The notes: generated from the letters alone by a model not told the origin. DNA of 64,000 nucleotides from an uncultured Selenomonadales bacterium (GCA_937877655.1 CALFJC010000063.1:1-64000), one strand, 5' to 3'; shown: positions 1 to 8,318, numbered from the stretch's first letter. A program made the numbers and translations.

Positions 1-189
1 TCGACGGGGGATTTAAATTTTTTTTGCCGAGTTCATTTCAAATTTTCCTTGAAAAGCTTTTGAGAGCCGCAATTTTTTTTCGGAAGCTTCGACTGTGCGG
101 AAAATTTTTTGCGAAAAAAATCCCCTGCCGAGTTTCGACGGGGGATTTAAATTTTTTTTGCCGAGTTCATTTCAAATTTTCCTTGAAAA
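1..189. repeat. 55-bp direct repeat holding a duplicated gene 3' end
   Basis: Bases 1-55 and 135-189 are identical. On the minus strand the right copy carries the last codons and stop of the hydrolase gene. The left copy carries the same codons after a different upstream sequence, which is open in the same frame (reading ...KLFKENLK then stop). This is a partial tandem duplication of the gene's 3' end. No other gene is seen in 1-166. Confidence 0.85.
113..150 (-). terminator. Rho-independent terminator of the hydrolase gene
   Basis: Read on the minus strand, AAATCCCC pairs with GGGGATTT around a short loop and is followed by a run of seven T. It starts just downstream of the hydrolase stop codon. 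Confidence 0.75.
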
Positions 190-1309
190 ATTTGTTCAGC
201 TTGTCGAACGGAATTTTATCGAGTTGGTCGTATAAATCTGTATGCGTCGCGCCTTTGACTACCACAATTTCTTTCGGGCTCTTCGCCTGCGCGTAAAGAT
301 TGTCGGAATGATATTTCGAGTGCGCTTTGTCGCCCGTGATTAACATAATCGGACGCGGCGAAAGTTCTTCAACGTGTGTATCAAGCGGGAAATTGAAAAA
401 GCCGTAAGGCGTCGTCGAAGACCAAATTGCATTTGAATTTATGGCGCGGGGATGAAATGCTCTGCCGCGATAGTAATCGAAAAATTCTTTGGTAACCGAA
501 TCGACGTTGGCGGGCAATTTTTCGGGGAAAAGTTTTTCGTCTGCATGAACAGCCTCGCCGTTGACAACGGGAATTTCATGATAGCCGGGAATTGACGAAC
601 CTTTTTCCGCTTCAGCCCAACGCATGTCCGCCAAATATTTTTTCACGACTTCGCGCTGAGCGGGCGTGTAATAGTCGCCCAAATAATGATTTCTGATGCT
701 GTCAACCATATCATACATTGCCGAGACTGCAACCGCTTTAATTCGCACGTCATTTATCGCCGCAGTCACCGCAGGACCGCTTAAGCCGCAAATTCCCATC
801 GCGCCGATTTTTTCTCTGTCGACATAAGCCAAGCTCCCTACAAAATCAACCGCCGCCGAAAAATCTTCCGTAAAAATTTCGGGCGAACCGACATTGCGAA
901 CGTTGCCGCCGCTCTCGCCTGTAAATGACGGATCAAATGCCACAGCAACGAAGCCCGCCTTTGCAAATTCCTGCGCGTAAAGCCCCGAATGTTGCTCCTT
1001 AACCGCGCCGAACGCGCCGCTGACAACTATCGCGGCGTATTTTTTATTTGCACTAAAATTTTTCGGCAGATAAAGATGTCCCGCGACATCAATTCCGTAA
1101 CGGTTGCGGAAAGTCACAAACTTTGTCTGAATAGACTTATCAACCTTGAAAACTCGCGTATCGTTTTTTAAATCGCTTATCGAACAATTTTTCATCGTCG
1201 TTGAAGTCACGGAATTAATCGGAGCCGCAGAAACTTCGCCGAAATTTCCCATTGAAACCACTCCCGCCAATATCGCCGCCAAAATTACGGACTTTTTAGG
1301 TTTGAACAT
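167..1309 (-). CDS. Secreted alpha/beta hydrolase (dienelactone hydrolase/esterase-like)
   Basis: 380 aa. The N-terminus (MFKPKKSVILAAIL...VSA) is a signal peptide with an A-x-A-like end, so the enzyme is probably exported. The fold shows in the GHLYLPKNF strand, the VSGAFGAV oxyanion segment, a nucleophile-elbow region GICGLSG (about residues 198-204), the acid strand LITGDKAHS and the catalytic histidine in GATHTD. The elbow carries Cys rather than Ser in the usual slot, as in dienelactone hydrolases and their relatives, so peptidase or esterase activity is uncertain. A good ribosome site (AAAGGAGA) precedes the ATG. It is divergent from a LysR regulator 93 bp away, which probably controls it. 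Substrate unknown. Confidence 0.8.
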   Translation of the reverse strand: MFKPKKSVILAAILAGVVSMGNFGEVSAAPINSVTSTTMKNCSISDLKNDTRVFKVDKSIQTKFVTFRNRYGIDVAGHLYLPKNFSANKKYAAIVVSGAFGAVKEQHSGLYAQEFAKAGFVAVAFDPSFTGESGGNVRNVGSPEIFTEDFSAAVDFVGSLAYVDREKIGAMGICGLSGPAVTAAINDVRIKAVAVSAMYDMVDSIRNHYLGDYYTPAQREVVKKYLADMRWAEAEKGSSIPGYHEIPVVNGEAVHADEKLFPEKLPANVDSVTKEFFDYYRGRAFHPRAINSNAIWSSTTPYGFFNFPLDTHVEELSPRPIMLITGDKAHSKYHSDNLYAQAKSPKEIVVVKGATHTDLYDQLDKIPFDKLNKFFKENLK

Positions 1310-1361
1310 GTCGCCCGTCTCCTTTACTTTTTATTGTGCCGATTATAAAATCAAGCCGCAG

Positions 1362-1372
1362 ATTAGTCTAAT
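1362..1372. promoter_or_regulatory. Candidate LysR operator (perfect palindrome)
   Basis: ATTAG-T-CTAAT lies between the divergent hydrolase and lysR starts. Its T-N9-A dyad resembles the core of LysR-type boxes and it sits where an autoregulated divergent promoter would be bound. Binding is inferred. Confidence 0.5.
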
Positions 1373-1402
1373 GCCGAAAATTTATATCTGCGCGGAGGAA
1401 TT

Positions 1403-2269
1403 ATGGAATTCAGGACGCTGAAATATTTTGTGACGGTTGCGCGAGAAGAAAATTTTACTCGCGCTGCCGAAAAACTTTTTATGACGCAACCCGCTTTGAC
1501 AAGAGCCGTTCAATCTTTGGAAGAAGAAATCGGGCAAAAACTTTTCAAGCGCGAAAAATATTCCGTCAAACTCACGACGGCAGGCTTGGAATTTTTTAAG
1601 GACGCGTTGGAAATTTTATCTCTCGCTCGCAAAATCGAAACGAAATTTGCCAAAGGAAATATTTACGGCGATATTTATATCGGTTGCGCCGAATCCGACG
1701 CGATGAAATATTTTGCCCGCGCCGCAAAAAATGTTCAGAAAAAATATCCCGACGTCCGATTCAATTTGTACAGCGGAAATTTTGAAGATATTTATTTTCG
1801 GCTTGACAACGGCTTGTTGGATTTTTATATCACATTGCAGAGCGTTGACGCATCGAAATATAATTCCTTGCCTTTGCCCGCGCAGAACGTTTGGGGAGTA
1901 ATTTTGCGTAGAGATGATCCGCTTGCCGCAAAAAAATTTTTCACGGTTGAGGATTTAAAAGAGTTGCCGCTGATTTTATCAAGGGAGGCTTTTCGCGAAG
2001 AATATCCTAAAATTTTCGGCAAGGATTTTGAAAAATTTCATGTCGTCGCCACTTACAATTTGCTTTACAACGCGGCGATTTTGGCTCGCGAAGGCTTGGG
2101 CTATGCAATTTCCATTGATAAATTGATTAACGACGCGGAATTATGTTTTCGCCCGCTTGAGCCCGAATTAAAATCGAGTTTGAATTTTATTTGGCGGAAA
2201 GACAGGTTGTTGACTCCGCAAGCGCAAATTTTGCTTGAAGAAATGCTGAAGGGAAATTTCAATGCTTGA
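1403..2269 (+). CDS. LysR-family transcriptional regulator
   Basis: 288 aa, the usual family length. The N-terminal winged helix-turn-helix is typical (MEFRTLKYFVTVAREENFTRAA, then AEKLFMTQPALTRAVQSLEE). Residues from about 90 form the periplasmic-binding-protein-like effector domain (GDIYIGCAESDAMKYF...). The ribosome site GGAGG at 1394-1398 supports the ATG. Divergent orientation to the hydrolase suggests control of that gene. The effector cannot be told from sequence. Its stop overlaps the start of the truncated PilO copy downstream. Confidence 0.92.
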   Translation: MEFRTLKYFVTVAREENFTRAAEKLFMTQPALTRAVQSLEEEIGQKLFKREKYSVKLTTAGLEFFKDALEILSLARKIETKFAKGNIYGDIYIGCAESDAMKYFARAAKNVQKKYPDVRFNLYSGNFEDIYFRLDNGLLDFYITLQSVDASKYNSLPLPAQNVWGVILRRDDPLAAKKFFTVEDLKELPLILSREAFREEYPKIFGKDFEKFHVVATYNLLYNAAILAREGLGYAISIDKLINDAELCFRPLEPELKSSLNFIWRKDRLLTPQAQILLEEMLKGNFNA

Positions 2270-2468
2270 TAAAAAATTTTTGTCTGCGATAATTTTTTTG
2301 TTGGGAATAATTTTATCGGTCGGCTGGTATCAATTCGTTTATGAACCTGCGCGGCGAGAAATTTTAAATATGGAATTGGAAACGCGGCGACTGCGCGAAG
2401 TCGAAAAAGAAATTTCAGAGTTAAAAGCTCGTCATGAAGATTTGGTTGCTTGTCGAGGAAAAAGGTAA
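2262..2468 (+). pseudogene. Truncated tandem copy of the PilO-like gene
   Basis: 68 codons nearly identical to the first 60 codons of the next gene, offset by 212 bp. The reading frame is lost by a two-base deletion after HEDL, giving VACRGKR and a stop. The start ATG overlaps the lysR stop (TTCAATGCTTGA), and the same string recurs at the start of the second copy. If translated, it would give a lone membrane anchor plus a short coiled coil. Confidence 0.85.
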
Positions 2469-2473
2469 CTTCA

Positions 2474-3010
2474 ATGCTTGATAAAAAATTTTTGCCCGCG
2501 ATAATTTTTTTGTTGGGAATAATTTTATCGGTCGGCTGGTATCAATTTGTTTATGAACCTGCGCGGCGAGAAGTTTTAAATATGGAACTTGAAACGCGGC
2601 GACTGCGCGAAGTCGAAAAAGAAATTTCGGAGTTAAAAGCTCGTCATGAAGATTTGGCGGCATTTGTCGAAGAAAAAGAATTGCAACTTGATGAAGCGCG
2701 GGAATTTTTGCCGCCGACGCTCGCACAGGAAAAATTTATCGATGAACTTTATCGAACGGCAGAGTTTCATAACGTAAAAATAATTTCAATCCGCGCAGGC
2801 GAAATAATTTCTGCGGAAGAACTTCAATCGCTGGTCGTCAACGTCAGCTTGGAAACAGATTATATTTCGCTGATGAATTTTATTCGCGAAATTTTGGACG
2901 GCGGGCGGCTCGTGAGTCTTGAAAAATTTTCCGCAGAAAAATCTTCGGGCAAAAATCTTTCCTGCAATCTCAACTTCAAAATCTTCGCCGCCCCAAAACC
3001 CAAAACCTAA
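2474..3010 (+). CDS. PilO-like type IV pilus/type II secretion assembly protein
   Basis: 178 aa. There is one N-terminal membrane segment (FLPAIIFLLGIILSVGWYQF), then a coiled coil (residues 32-75, ELETRRLREVEKEISELKAR), then a ferredoxin-like domain with PilO/GspM hallmarks (FIDELYRTAEFHNVKIISI, YISLMNFIREIL, RLVSLEKF). PilO bridges PilN and PilP in the inner-membrane pilus platform. No pilM, pilN or pilQ is nearby, so it is an orphan here. The start at 2474 is preferred over an in-frame start at 2450 because the duplicated upstream copy begins at the equivalent ATG. The stop codon lies inside a heptamer array. Confidence 0.7.
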   Translation: MLDKKFLPAIIFLLGIILSVGWYQFVYEPARREVLNMELETRRLREVEKEISELKARHEDLAAFVEEKELQLDEAREFLPPTLAQEKFIDELYRTAEFHNVKIISIRAGEIISAEELQSLVVNVSLETDYISLMNFIREILDGGRLVSLEKFSAEKSSGKNLSCNLNFKIFAAPKPKT

Positions 3011-3021
3011 AACCTAAAACC
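2994..3021. repeat. Heptanucleotide array (YAAAACC)4
   Basis: Four 7-bp units: CAAAACC twice, then TAAAACC twice. The array encodes the last codons (PKPKT) and stop of the PilO-like gene. Confidence 0.85.
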
Positions 3022-3080
3022 TAATTGCATTTTCCCTCCGCCTTTGATAAACTCCTTAAAAATTCTAAAGGAGAATCTTC

Positions 3081-3422
3081 ATGGCGCGTCAATCAAAAAA
3101 AATCGCAAAAAAAATTCAGCCCAAGAAAAAGGCTGAGACCGAAAATAAACAGCCGCCGAAAGAAAAAGTCGGCAAGGATTATCTGCTAATCTTTGTGCTC
3201 GCGCTGACGATTGTTTTTCTGCTCGTCGGCTGGGAAAATTTCACCGCCTTAAATCGCGGGCTTTATGTCGCACTTTTAATTTCGCTCTCGACGACTTATG
3301 CTCGCCGCCATTACAATTTTAATGAAGTTCAAGACATGTGGATTGAGCGCGCAGGTTATGCCTCAATGATTTTGGCGATTATTTTCTTCGCGCTCGTCGT
3401 TTACAATCAATATTTCGCCTAA
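3081..3422 (+). CDS. Small lysine-rich membrane protein
   Basis: 113 aa. A very basic head (residues 1-35, KKIAKKIQPKKKAE) precedes three hydrophobic segments (about residues 38-55, 60-78 and 93-112). The ribosome site AAAGGAGA precedes the ATG. I do not recognise a family. The basic tail and compact membrane part suggest an inner-membrane protein with a cytoplasmic nucleic-acid- or lipid-facing head. It lies 70 bp after the PilO-like gene on the same strand and ends at a strong terminator. Confidence 0.7.
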   Translation: MARQSKKIAKKIQPKKKAETENKQPPKEKVGKDYLLIFVLALTIVFLLVGWENFTALNRGLYVALLISLSTTYARRHYNFNEVQDMWIERAGYASMILAIIFFALVVYNQYFA

Positions 3423-3436
3423 GCCCATGCAAATCA

Positions 3437-3474
3437 AAATCTCCCGCCAAGAAATTTTGACGGGAGATTTTTTT
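3437..3474 (+). terminator. Rho-independent terminator
   Basis: AATCTCCCG pairs with CGGGAGATT, followed by seven T. It sits between two convergent genes and probably serves the small membrane protein gene, possibly both. Confidence 0.8.
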
Positions 3475-3490
3475 GTGTCTATGTAAAAAT

Positions 3491-4168
3491 CTATTTCAAA
3501 ACGAAAACCGTAACCGTTCGACGCCCGAAATCCATCGCTTGATAATAATCTTCCATGCAAAGATCAATTCGGTAGCCGTAAATCGCGCCGCCCGTATCAG
3601 CTGCAAGTGCCTCGCCGTAACCGGGAATGTAAACTCGCGAGCCGAGCGGAATTATAGCCGGGTCAACCGCAACTATTCCATACGTCGCCGGAATTCCCAT
3701 CGCCGTTATTCCTTCCGCCGAGCCGTCCGTCGGCAGATAAGCCGTCGCCTCCATGCCCATTACTTGCGAATAGGCTTCGTAGCCCCGCGAAGTTTCAACG
3801 ACATTTTCGGGCGGAGCTTCCTCGACAGGAGCTTCCTCGACAATTTCGACCGTTGAAATTTCTTCAAACGGAGTTTCTACCGTCTCCGATAAATCTTGCG
3901 ACAGGGAATTTTCTACCACTTCGGAAAATGCTTTTGACAGTTCGTCGTCTTCACTGATTTTTATTTTGCCGTTTTCGTCTACTGCTATCGCTGTCGGTTC
4001 TGTTGCGTTAATCTCTTCAATCTCTTCGATTTCTTCCACTTCGCACGAAACTTCTTCCGTCTGTTCGGAAAAGCCCGTGTTAATCGCCGTGAAACCCATC
4101 AGCATGAGACAGAGTACACATTTTCTTTCAATTATCCCAAGCCTCTTAAATATTTTGCGCTTCATCAT
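3491..4168 (-). CDS. Exported 3D-domain cell-wall protein
   Basis: 225 aa. A signal peptide (MMKRKIFKRLGIIERK then CVLCLMLMGF) is followed by a long acidic Glu/Val-rich linker and a C-terminal 3D domain (about residues 140-225). The domain has ATAYLPTDG, MGIPATYGIVAVDP, PLGSRVYIPGYG, AADTGGAI and RIDLCM, with the three aspartates that name it. This double-psi-beta-barrel fold is shared with MltA-type lytic transglycosylases and the Rpf/YabE family, so a peptidoglycan role is likely. The start at 4168 is chosen for its signal peptide; an upstream TTG at 4321 would add 51 residues spanning a structured leader. Confidence 0.82.
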   Translation of the reverse strand: MMKRKIFKRLGIIERKCVLCLMLMGFTAINTGFSEQTEEVSCEVEEIEEIEEINATEPTAIAVDENGKIKISEDDELSKAFSEVVENSLSQDLSETVETPFEEISTVEIVEEAPVEEAPPENVVETSRGYEAYSQVMGMEATAYLPTDGSAEGITAMGIPATYGIVAVDPAIIPLGSRVYIPGYGEALAADTGGAIYGYRIDLCMEDYYQAMDFGRRTVTVFVLK

Positions 4169-4178
4169 TCCGCCGCCT

Positions 4179-4242
4179 GACTCAACGTCTTGTCGAGTCC
4201 CAAGCAGGACGACTGCTTGAGTCGCCTCTTTGCTTCGGAGCA
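4179..4242 (-). promoter_or_regulatory. Structured 5' leader of the 3D-domain gene
   Basis: On the minus strand three hairpins lie in a row directly before the start codon: TGCT-CCGA-AGCA (4231-4242), CAAGCAG-TCGTC-CTGCTTG (4201-4219, 7 bp) and an 8-bp stem GACTCGAC/GTTGAGTC with one G-U pair (4179-4199). The last ends about 10 bases before the ATG, next to GGCGGCGGA. It may be a riboswitch or other cis element. I recognise no known class. Confidence 0.55.
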
Positions 4243-4317
4243 GCTTTCCCCCTTTCAAATAAAACAAAATGTTAAACCTCAAAACGCGGCGTAATATAAA
4301 CCCTAAATCTGTTTTTG

Positions 4318-4863
4318 TCAAGTGTGCTCCGTAATGACGGCATCAATTTTCGCGTCGTGATCCTCTGTCGGAAGCTTTTTTACAAGCTGAAAGTCAAAGG
4401 CAAGCGCGATTTTTTTTGCGTTGACGGCTTGCGGTAAAAATCTGTCGTAATAGCCGCCGCCCAAGCCCAATCTGTTTCCTTCAATGTCGAAAGCCGCGCC
4501 GGGAACGATTATGCAATCAATCTGCGCGGGCTCAATGAATCGTCGGAGATTTTTTTTGACTGTCGGGATTTTAAATGCTCCGATCTCCAATGAATCTAAG
4601 TTCGGAACTTCAACGGCGCGCATTTCGCCTTTGCCGACAATCAGCGGTATCGCCAAAATTTTTTTGTCCGAAAAACACGTTGCAAATAATTCGTTCAGCT
4701 GAATTTCGTCGGGCATTGAAGCATATGCCATTAAAATTTTTGTCTCGCGATAAATTTCTGTCGCCAAAAATTTTTTTATCAGCTCGTGACTGATTCTGTC
4801 GCGTTCTTCGGGCGAAATTGCCGCCCGCTTTGTCAAAAATTCTTTTCGCAATATTTTTTTCAT
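4318..4863 (-). CDS. fau: 5-formyltetrahydrofolate cyclo-ligase
   Basis: 181 aa, normal length. The enzyme uses ATP to turn 5-formyl-THF into 5,10-methenyl-THF, returning stored folate to one-carbon metabolism in the cytoplasm. The N-terminal KKILRKEFLTKRAAIS segment carries the nucleotide/folate-binding basic residues. The family signature VPGAAFDIEGNRLGLGGGYYD lies near residues 121-141, and its glycine-rich loop is intact. It lies upstream of the 3D-domain gene on the same strand. Confidence 0.93.
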   Translation of the reverse strand: MKKILRKEFLTKRAAISPEERDRISHELIKKFLATEIYRETKILMAYASMPDEIQLNELFATCFSDKKILAIPLIVGKGEMRAVEVPNLDSLEIGAFKIPTVKKNLRRFIEPAQIDCIIVPGAAFDIEGNRLGLGGGYYDRFLPQAVNAKKIALAFDFQLVKKLPTEDHDAKIDAVITEHT

Positions 4864-4970
4864 GCAATCACCACGCTAAAAATATTTTATTTCGTCTCTC
4901 GTTTTGGAACTTTTTTAATCTTTTTGAGAGCAATTGATTAATAAAATTTCATAAAGTCAGTTATAAAAAA

Positions 4971-5002
4971 TTAGGCGGGAAAAAAATTTTCTCCTGCCTA
5001 AA
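4971..5002 (-). terminator. Terminator after the brnA-like gene
   Basis: TTAGGCGGGA pairs with TCCTGCCTAA (one mismatch) around an A/T loop, with T runs on both sides. It can stop the toxin-antitoxin transcript. The 150-bp gap (4864-5014) holds nothing else that I see. Confidence 0.7.
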
Positions 5003-5014
5003 AAAATGTTTTAA

Positions 5015-5203
5015 TCAGCCCGCAACCTTTTCTTTGCGACGGGGATTTACGCGCTTGAATTGTTTCAGCTGTTCTTCGGTAAGTTTTGGACAATCTTCGT
5101 CGTAAACAATGTCGTCGTCGCTCATTTTTGACAAAGCTTCCAACCGAGCTTCTTGTTCCGGAGTCAATGGCGCGTTAACGTCAATAATTTTCGTCACCAG
5201 CAT
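5015..5203 (-). CDS. brnA: Probable BrnA-type antitoxin
   Basis: 62 aa, acidic and charged (LTPEQEARLEALSKMSDDDIVYDEDCPKLTEEQ is its core, described here in part: TPEQEARLEALSKM and DEDCPKLTEEQLKQF). It follows a BrnT-like toxin on the same strand, and an AAAGGATGATG ribosome site precedes the ATG. BrnA proteins bind BrnT and repress the operon. I call it by position and by resemblance to the second BrnA-like protein at 35338 (PLTDEQKAELAALKDR), not by a diagnostic motif. Confidence 0.6.
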   Translation of the reverse strand: MLVTKIIDVNAPLTPEQEARLEALSKMSDDDIVYDEDCPKLTEEQLKQFKRVNPRRKEKVAG

Positions 5204-5479
5204 AATACATCATCCTTTCTTCTTTATCAGCTCGCCTCGCCGAAATCAGCCGCGTTTTGTTTTCACGTTCGGTATAGATAACGAACAGAATTTTTTCACT
5301 CTGCCAATGGTGATATAGCGATTTTCTTCATCCGAATGTTCTTCATCAAGCCATTCAATTCGATTTTCGTCGCCGAAAACTTTTGCGGCATCGTTAAAAT
5401 CAACATTATGTTTGCGCTTGTTGATTCGATTTTTTTCGTCGTCCCACTCGAAGACGATATTATTAATTGTTGTTTCCAT
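5181..5479 (-). pseudogene. brnT: BrnT-type ribonuclease toxin, frameshifted in a poly-A tract
   Basis: The start [17 protein letters not shown] and the segments NKRKHNVDFNDAAKVF and ITIGRVKK are typical of BrnT, a RelE-fold ribonuclease. The frame then ends early at 5246. One base over, the sequence continues with the expected BrnT tail (FVIYTERE, RLISARRADKEER), stopping at 5181 inside brnA. The break is at six A on the minus strand (T run at 5291-5296); seven A would restore the frame. The start overlaps the end of argH by 17 bp. It may be an inactivated toxin, a sequencing error or a phase-variable or programmed site. Confidence 0.8.
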
Positions 5480-6962
5480 GATTTTTAATCCAATCTTTAG
5501 CCGCCGCGATTTGAATTGCGACTTGTTGAAAAGAAGTTCCGCCTTGAGAATTTCGGGCGGCAACGCAAGTTTCGGGCAGGATGGCGTCGTGGATGTCGGC
5601 TTCAAAGAGCGGAGAAAAAATTTTAAATTCGTCAAGCGTCAAATCTTTGAGATAAATATTTTTCTCAATGCAAAAGTGAACGAGCTTGCCGGCGACTTCG
5701 TGCGCTTGGCGGAAGGGCAAATTTTTCTTGACGAGATAATCTGCAAGGTCGGTTGCGTTGGAAAAATCTTCTTCGACGGCGCGGCGCATATTTTCCTTGC
5801 GAATTTTCATGCCCGCAACAATCTGCGCGAAAACTGCCAGCGAAAATTTCACGGTGTCAAGAGCGTCAAAAACTCCTTCCTTGTCTTCCTGCAAATCTTT
5901 GTTGTAAGCGAGCGGCAAAGCTTTAACCGTCGTCAGCAACGCCGTTAAGTGTCCGAAAACTCGTCCCGCCTTTCCGCGAACCAATTCGGGCACGTCGGGA
6001 TTTTTTTTCTGCGGCATCATGGAAGAGCCCGTGCAATGCGCGTCGTCCAATTCGATAAAAGAAAATTCGCGACTGCACCATAAAATAATTTCCTCGCTGA
6101 ATCTGGAAAGATGAACCATAAGAATCGAGGCGGCGGATAAAAATTCAAGCAGATAATCTCTGTCGCTTACGGCGTCAAGGCTGTTGGAATAAATCTCGGA
6201 AAAATTTAATTCGCGAGCGACAAAATTTCTGTCGATTGGAAAAGTTGTGCCCGCCAATGCTCCCGCACCGAGCGGCATAATATCTGCGCGGGCATGAACT
6301 CCTTCAAAACGATCAAAATCTCTTTGCAACATTGAGAAATACGCCAGCAAGTGATGAGCAAATAAAATCGGTTGAGCGCGTTGCAAATGAGTATAGCCGG
6401 GGAAAATCACGTCGGAATTTTTTTCGGCGGCTTTGACAAGTTCTTTTTGCAGATTGAGAATTAATTTTTGAACTTCGCGAACTTGGCGGCGCATGTAAAG
6501 ATGAGTATCGAGGGCGACTTGATCATTTCGACTGCGAGCGGTATGAAGTCTGCCGCCCGCCGCGCCGATTGAATCAGTCAACGCCTTCTCAATGTTCATG
6601 TGAATATCTTCGAGCGCGACGCTGAAATTAAATTTGCCCGCGTCAATCTGCTCCAAAATTTTCTCCAAGCCCGCGCAGATTTTTTCCGAATCTTCTTCCG
6701 AAATAATTTTCTGCGCGGCGAGCATCTTCGCATGGGCGATTGAGCCTTGAATATCTTCGCGATACATGCGCTTATCAAAATTAATCGACGCTTGGAACTC
6801 GTTAATCATTTCGTCGGTTGACTTTTCAAATCTGCCGCCCCACAAGCGTGACGCTTGACCCGGCTGTCGCGCTCCAACCTTATTAGAATTTGGAGATTGA
6901 TTCCGCGCCGGTACGCAACGCTGCGCATTGCTAGTTTCGTAATTTTGGGCGTCGCTACTCAT
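5463..6962 (-). CDS. argH: Argininosuccinate lyase with an inserted N-terminal extension
   Basis: 499 aa. It cleaves argininosuccinate to arginine and fumarate, the last step of arginine synthesis. [14 protein letters not shown] begins the family fold, [13 protein letters not shown] and [11 protein letters not shown] are active-site regions, and the signature [12 protein letters not shown] is intact. The start overlaps the argG stop (ATGA). Residues 1-38 before LWGGRF are extra: part of this segment ([10 protein letters not shown]) is encoded by a dispersed 32-bp repeat also found beside trpF. The insertion keeps the frame, so the enzyme is probably functional. Confidence 0.95.
   Translation of the reverse strand: MSSDAQNYETSNAQRCVPARNQSPNSNKVGARQPGQASRLWGGRFEKSTDEMINEFQASINFDKRMYREDIQGSIAHAKMLAAQKIISEEDSEKICAGLEKILEQIDAGKFNFSVALEDIHMNIEKALTDSIGAAGGRLHTARSRNDQVALDTHLYMRRQVREVQKLILNLQKELVKAAEKNSDVIFPGYTHLQRAQPILFAHHLLAYFSMLQRDFDRFEGVHARADIMPLGAGALAGTTFPIDRNFVARELNFSEIYSNSLDAVSDRDYLLEFLSAASILMVHLSRFSEEIILWCSREFSFIELDDAHCTGSSMMPQKKNPDVPELVRGKAGRVFGHLTALLTTVKALPLAYNKDLQEDKEGVFDALDTVKFSLAVFAQIVAGMKIRKENMRRAVEEDFSNATDLADYLVKKNLPFRQAHEVAGKLVHFCIEKNIYLKDLTLDEFKIFSPLFEADIHDAILPETCVAARNSQGGTSFQQVAIQIAAAKDWIKNHGNNN
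6844..6934 (-). repeat. Dispersed structured element inserted in argH (copy 1)
   Basis: A 32-bp GC-rich core (6903-6934) is an exact reverse complement of 16444-16475. Beyond the core, weaker similarity continues (AAATT..AAT, GCGCGAC, GTCAA), including a hairpin CTCCAA/TTGGAG, and it ends at the palindrome AAGCGT-G-ACGCTT (6844-6856). It lies wholly inside the argH reading frame. Confidence 0.75.
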
Positions 6963-8161
6963 TTTTTGTTCACCAAAGCACGAACTTTAAGCGGCAAGCC
7001 GAAAAGATTTATAAAGCCCGTCGCGTCTGCTTGATTGTAAACGTCGTCATGTTCAAAAGTCACGAACTCTTGGCTGTAAAGCGAATAAGGCGACTTCGAG
7101 CCCGCCGAAATGATATTTCCCTTGTAAAGTTTCAATTTGACTGTGCCCGTGACTGTCTTTTGAGTTTCATCGACGAAAGCCGCCAATGCCTCGCGCAACG
7201 GAGCAAACCACATTCCGTCATAAACCAATTCGCCGTATTTAACCGCGACATGTTGTTTGAAATGGAAAGTTGCACGGTCAAGGCAGAGATATTCCAATTC
7301 GCGGTGAGCGTAGAAAAGAATCGAGCCTGCAGGATTTTCATAAACGCCGCGGCTCTTCATGCCGACAAGACGATTTTCGCAGATGTCCACAATGCCGACG
7401 CCGTTTCTTGCGCCGATTTCATTTAATTTTGTCACGAGTTCAACCGCGCCGAGTTTTTCGCCGTTGACGGCAACGGGAATGCCCTGTTCAAAGTCAACCG
7501 AAATTTCTTCGGGCTTATCGGGCGCATCTTCGGGCGCGACGCTGATAAGGAACATTTTATTTTGCGGAGCATTCCACGGGTCTTCCAAATCGGAACCTTC
7601 GTGCGACAAGTGCCAAATATTTCTGTCCATGCTGTAAGTTTTATTTGCGGCGGCAATGGGGATGTCGTGTGCTTTTGCGTATTCAATCTCGGATTCGCGG
7701 CTGTCGAGCTCCCATTCACGCCACGGGGCAATAATTTTCAATTCGGGCGCGAGTGCTTTAACCGTGAGTTCAAAACGAACTTGATCGTTGCCTTTACCGG
7801 TTGCGCCGTGAGCTACGGCGTCGCAACCTTCGGCAAGCGCGACTTCGACCAACTTTTTCGCGATAATCGGACGGGCAAACGAAGTTCCGAGCAAATATTT
7901 TTCTTCGTAAGTTGCGCCCGCCTTGAGAGTCGGGAAAATATATTTCTCAATGAATTCTTTTGTGAGATCGGCGATATGAACTTTCGACGCGCCCGACTTC
8001 AAAGCTTTATCGTGAACGACGTTAAGTTCATCGCCCTGCCCGACGTCCGCGCAGACCGCAATGACTTCGCAACCGTAATTTTCTTTCAGCCAAGGAATGA
8101 TAACCGAAGTATCCAGCCCGCCCGAATATGCCAGCGCAACTTTTTTGACAGAATTTTTCAT
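6959..8161 (-). CDS. argG: Argininosuccinate synthase
   Basis: 400 aa, standard length. It condenses citrulline and aspartate with ATP. The PP-loop motif AYSGGLDTS is at residues 10-18. The segments [19 protein letters not shown] ([16 protein letters not shown]), APWREW and [14 protein letters not shown] are family hallmarks. It is first gene of argG-argH, with a strong ribosome site (GGAGGAG) and a consensus promoter upstream. argF and argJ are not in the window. Confidence 0.97.
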   Translation of the reverse strand: MKNSVKKVALAYSGGLDTSVIIPWLKENYGCEVIAVCADVGQGDELNVVHDKALKSGASKVHIADLTKEFIEKYIFPTLKAGATYEEKYLLGTSFARPIIAKKLVEVALAEGCDAVAHGATGKGNDQVRFELTVKALAPELKIIAPWREWELDSRESEIEYAKAHDIPIAAANKTYSMDRNIWHLSHEGSDLEDPWNAPQNKMFLISVAPEDAPDKPEEISVDFEQGIPVAVNGEKLGAVELVTKLNEIGARNGVGIVDICENRLVGMKSRGVYENPAGSILFYAHRELEYLCLDRATFHFKQHVAVKYGELVYDGMWFAPLREALAAFVDETQKTVTGTVKLKLYKGNIISAGSKSPYSLYSQEFVTFEHDDVYNQADATGFINLFGLPLKVRALVNKK

Positions 8162-8206
8162 ATGAATATCTCCTCCAAGAAATTTTTTGTCTGAATTGAC
8201 TTTTGC

Positions 8207-8261
8207 ATTTTACCCTTGCGCTAAGTGCTTGTCAATTTTGGCGTTAACGAAAAGCCGTTAA
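8207..8261 (-). promoter_or_regulatory. argG promoter with upstream inverted repeat
   Basis: On the minus strand TTGACA (8230-8235) and TAAAAT (8207-8212) are separated by exactly 17 bp. Immediately upstream, TTAACG (8244-8249) and CGTTAA (8256-8261) form a dyad that could be an operator, for example for an arginine repressor. The regulator is inferred only. Confidence 0.75.
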
Positions 8262-8297
8262 TTTAGGCGATTGCGCTGTATTGCACACATAAAAAAA

Positions 8298-8318
8298 GCC
8301 TCGACGCTTGGTCGGGGC
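8298..8318 (-). terminator. Terminator of sppA
   Basis: On the minus strand GCCCCGAC pairs with GTCGAGGC (one mismatch), followed by seven T. Confidence 0.75.

Noticed and set aside
24..296. Plus-strand open frame at the left edge
   Set aside because: It overlaps the hydrolase gene and both copies of the 55-bp repeat, with no ribosome site or protein character.
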